Origin: an uncultured Erythrobacter sp. | Lineage (GTDB): Bacteria; Pseudomonadota; Alphaproteobacteria; Sphingomonadales; Sphingomonadaceae | Length of the DNA stretch: 64,000 nucleotides | Direction: 5' to 3' | Assembly (NCBI GenBank): GCA_947499095.1 | Contig: CANMMR010000006.1 | Span: forward strand, 1-64,000 | Part shown: piece after piece, positions 62,407-64,000 of the stretch | How the letters are laid out: the number at the start of each line of letters is the position of its first letter | How positions within the stretch are numbered: position 1 is the first letter of the stretch | Program-made: the position numbers and the translations under genes | Notes under the pieces: model-generated | Told to the model about the DNA's origin: nothing | The model's database searches: none | The model's input: the letters and a program-made list of their open reading frames with translations, nothing else

Positions 62407-63501
62407 ATGAACGCCCACCAGCCCATGCCTTCCGACGATTTCGTCGCACGCCGCGATGCGGGCGCCGGCTGGCATGCGCAAATGCCGGACGACAAGGCGA
62501 TGCTGCGCGCCGCGCGCGACCTGACCAAGGACATCGCCGAAGCGCGGCCCGCGATTTACTGGCCCGACATGATCGGCTCCGCCCTGCTCGGCTACGTTGC
62601 AATTGCGGCTGCGATACTGGTCGACGGAGCGCTGGCGAAGATCGCTTTCGGCATCGTCGGTGCGCTCGCCTTCTACCGCGCGCTGATGTTCATCCATGAG
62701 CTCACGCATATTCACAAGAACGCGCTGCCGGGCTTTCGGCTGTGCTGGAACCTGCTGGTCGGCATCCCCCTGCTGGTGCCGTCTTTCATGTACGAAGGCG
62801 TGCACACGCTGCACCACAAGCGTACGCAATACGGCACCGTCGAGGACCCGGAGTACCTGCCGCTTGCGCTGATGAAGCCGTGGAGCCTGCCGCTGTTCGT
62901 GCTGGTTTCGCTGCTCGCGCCGATCGGGCTGATCGTGCGCTTCGGCCTACTCGTGCCGCTTGGTGCGATCTTTCCGCCGATCCGTAAATTCGTGTGGCAG
63001 CGCGCTTCCTCGCTCTCGATCAATCCCGAGTTCCGCCGCCGCCCGCCCGAAGGCGATATCTCGAAGCGTGTCTTCTGGCAGGAGCTGGGCGGCATGCTGT
63101 GGGCCTGGGCGCTGGTCGGCAGCGTGTTCTGGTTCGGCTGGGCACCGCTGCTGACTGCCGGAGCGATCCTTTCGGTGACGGCACTGCTGAACCAGTTGCG
63201 GACGCTCGTGGCGCATCTGTGGGAGAACGAGGGTGAGGCTATGACCGTCACCGCGCAATTCCTCGACAGCGTCAACGTGCCGCCGCCGGGCTATGCGGCG
63301 GAGATCTGGGCGCCGGTCGGGCTGCGCTACCACGCGCTGCACCACCTGATGCCTTCGATGCCCTATCACTCACTGCCCGAAGCGCACCGCCGTCTCGCCC
63401 GCGAACTTGGCACGAGTTCAACCTATCACGGGGCCAACCACAAGGGCATGGCGACGCTGGTGGGACGGATCGCGCGCAGCACGATGACGCCGCGCGGCTG
63501 A
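62407..63501 (+). CDS. Fatty acid desaturase family membrane enzyme
   Basis: The 364-residue protein has the three histidine boxes of di-iron desaturases: HELTH near residue 98, HTLHHKRTQ near residue 136 and HALHH near residue 303, with four or five membrane helices between. It introduces a double bond or hydroxyl into a lipid substrate; which one is not clear. ATG at 62407 with AAGGAA upstream. Confidence 0.9.
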   Translation: MNAHQPMPSDDFVARRDAGAGWHAQMPDDKAMLRAARDLTKDIAEARPAIYWPDMIGSALLGYVAIAAAILVDGALAKIAFGIVGALAFYRALMFIHELTHIHKNALPGFRLCWNLLVGIPLLVPSFMYEGVHTLHHKRTQYGTVEDPEYLPLALMKPWSLPLFVLVSLLAPIGLIVRFGLLVPLGAIFPPIRKFVWQRASSLSINPEFRRRPPEGDISKRVFWQELGGMLWAWALVGSVFWFGWAPLLTAGAILSVTALLNQLRTLVAHLWENEGEAMTVTAQFLDSVNVPPPGYAAEIWAPVGLRYHALHHLMPSMPYHSLPEAHRRLARELGTSSTYHGANHKGMATLVGRIARSTMTPRG

Positions 63502-64000
63502 TCAGCCGAGAAACCGGATCATTGCACAGCGCCGTTCGCGCGGCAGGCCCAAGTCGACGGCTTTCTCGAGAGATTCCGCCAGATGCGGGCGGCCATCGAA
63601 ATCCTGCAATTCTACGAAGCCGTGGCGCGCATAGAACGGCGCGTTCCAGGGGATGTCGATATATGTATTCAGCGTGATCGCTCGGAAGCGGGAGTTCGCT
63701 GCATCGATCGCCAATGCTTCCAGCAGCGTCGCCCCGATCCTGCAGCGCTGGTGCGTGCGCGCGACGCTGATTTCGGCTAAGTGCAGCTCACGCCTAATTG
63801 GGGCGGCGGCAGCGAAGCCGATCACCCGCTCGCCCTCGTAAGCTGTCAGGCAGTGGCCCTTGCGGATCAGGCGGCGGTAGTGATCGGCGCTTTCGGACGG
63901 CGGGACCGGAATACCCTCCAGCGAGGGTTCCTCGCGGAGGAGCTGGGCCGCATCTTCCTCGACCTCGTGGAAGCCGTCCGCATCCTCCGACTGCGCCAGC
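63502..64000 (-). CDS. GNAT family N-acetyltransferase (partial, runs off the window)
   Basis: The frame is open from the right edge of the window to a stop at 63502 and gives about 165 residues of the C-terminal part. The acetyl-CoA core is visible in RVIGFAAAAPIRRELHLAEISVARTHQRCRIGATLLEAL, read as V-x-x-x-x-R-x-x-x-A with some changes, followed by the beta-strand ITLNTYIDIPWNAPFYARHGF. The upstream part includes HYRRLIRKGHCLTAYEGE. The start lies outside the window. The substrate is unknown. Confidence 0.8.
   Translation of the reverse strand, partial: LAQSEDADGFHEVEEDAAQLLREEPSLEGIPVPPSESADHYRRLIRKGHCLTAYEGERVIGFAAAAPIRRELHLAEISVARTHQRCRIGATLLEALAIDAANSRFRAITLNTYIDIPWNAPFYARHGFVELQDFDGRPHLAESLEKAVDLGLPRERRCAMIRFLG

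Overview
The window reads as chromosomal DNA of an alphaproteobacterium of the order Sphingomonadales, most likely an Erythrobacteraceae member (Erythrobacter / Citromicrobium / Qipengyuania type). The evidence is the high GC, an EcfG-NepR-PhyR general stress response locus, HWE-type histidine kinases, a bacteriophytochrome/heme-oxygenase pair, an NDUFA12 homologue, and dense operons joined by 1-4 base start/stop overlaps. The taxon is inferred from gene style and not from a marker gene. No stretch longer than about 300 bases lacks a feature.

1-17.4 kb is a low-oxygen respiration block: a truncated outer-membrane porin, an acyl-CoA dehydrogenase, nnrS, a B12-dependent ribonucleotide reductase, a four-helix membrane protein, a Crp/Fnr regulator without cluster cysteines, and the operon ccoNOQP-ccoGHIS-small secreted protein-hemN. 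Fnr/FixK-type operators (TTGAT-N4-ATCAA and variants) lie before the membrane protein, the regulator and ccoN, with weaker versions before the reductase and the porin/dehydrogenase pair. The regulator probably controls the block and itself. An IS3-family element at about 17.5-18.7 kb closes the block. It abuts the broken 3' end of a diguanylate cyclase gene, so it probably marks a rearrangement junction.

18.9-23.6 kb encodes a complete type I secretion channel (TolC, ABC exporter, HlyD) with no substrate gene in view. 23.7-29.9 kb holds a compact cluster that looks like complex organoarsenical (arsenosugar-type) synthesis: two small glycosyltransferase-like proteins, an ArsM-type arsenite methyltransferase, a sugar-nucleotide-type SDR, a mercuric-reductase-like flavoprotein and an unusual radical SAM enzyme. 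It is the best candidate here for an undescribed pathway.

30-47.5 kb is mixed housekeeping and sensing: a YetF-type protein, a queuosine-precursor transporter, a nucleoside transporter, a 2-oxoglutarate oxygenase, a large TonB-dependent receptor, a MASE1 hybrid kinase with receiver and HPt domains, a TonB-like protein, a bphO-bphP light-sensor operon, a PHA-granule-type protein, an XpaC/TelA pair and an orphan fatty acyl-AMP ligase. 47.5-54.5 kb is core: recX, DUF192, NDUFA12, DUF2155, aat, tRNA-Trp, a LOG-family protein, thiD, DUF1272, glmM and superoxide dismutase.

54.6-61 kb is the general stress response: an AI-2E-type transporter, ecfG, nepR, a CHASE-HWE kinase, phyR, a Crp/Fnr regulator and a single-domain response regulator. 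Perfect sigma-EcfG promoters (GGAAC-N16/17-CGTT) precede nepR-ecfG, phyR and the single-domain regulator. A putative EcfG-driven small RNA with a C-rich loop and a strong terminator sits in the same locus and resembles Caulobacter GsrN. The window ends with a GNAT-like protein, a fatty acid desaturase and a partial GNAT acetyltransferase.
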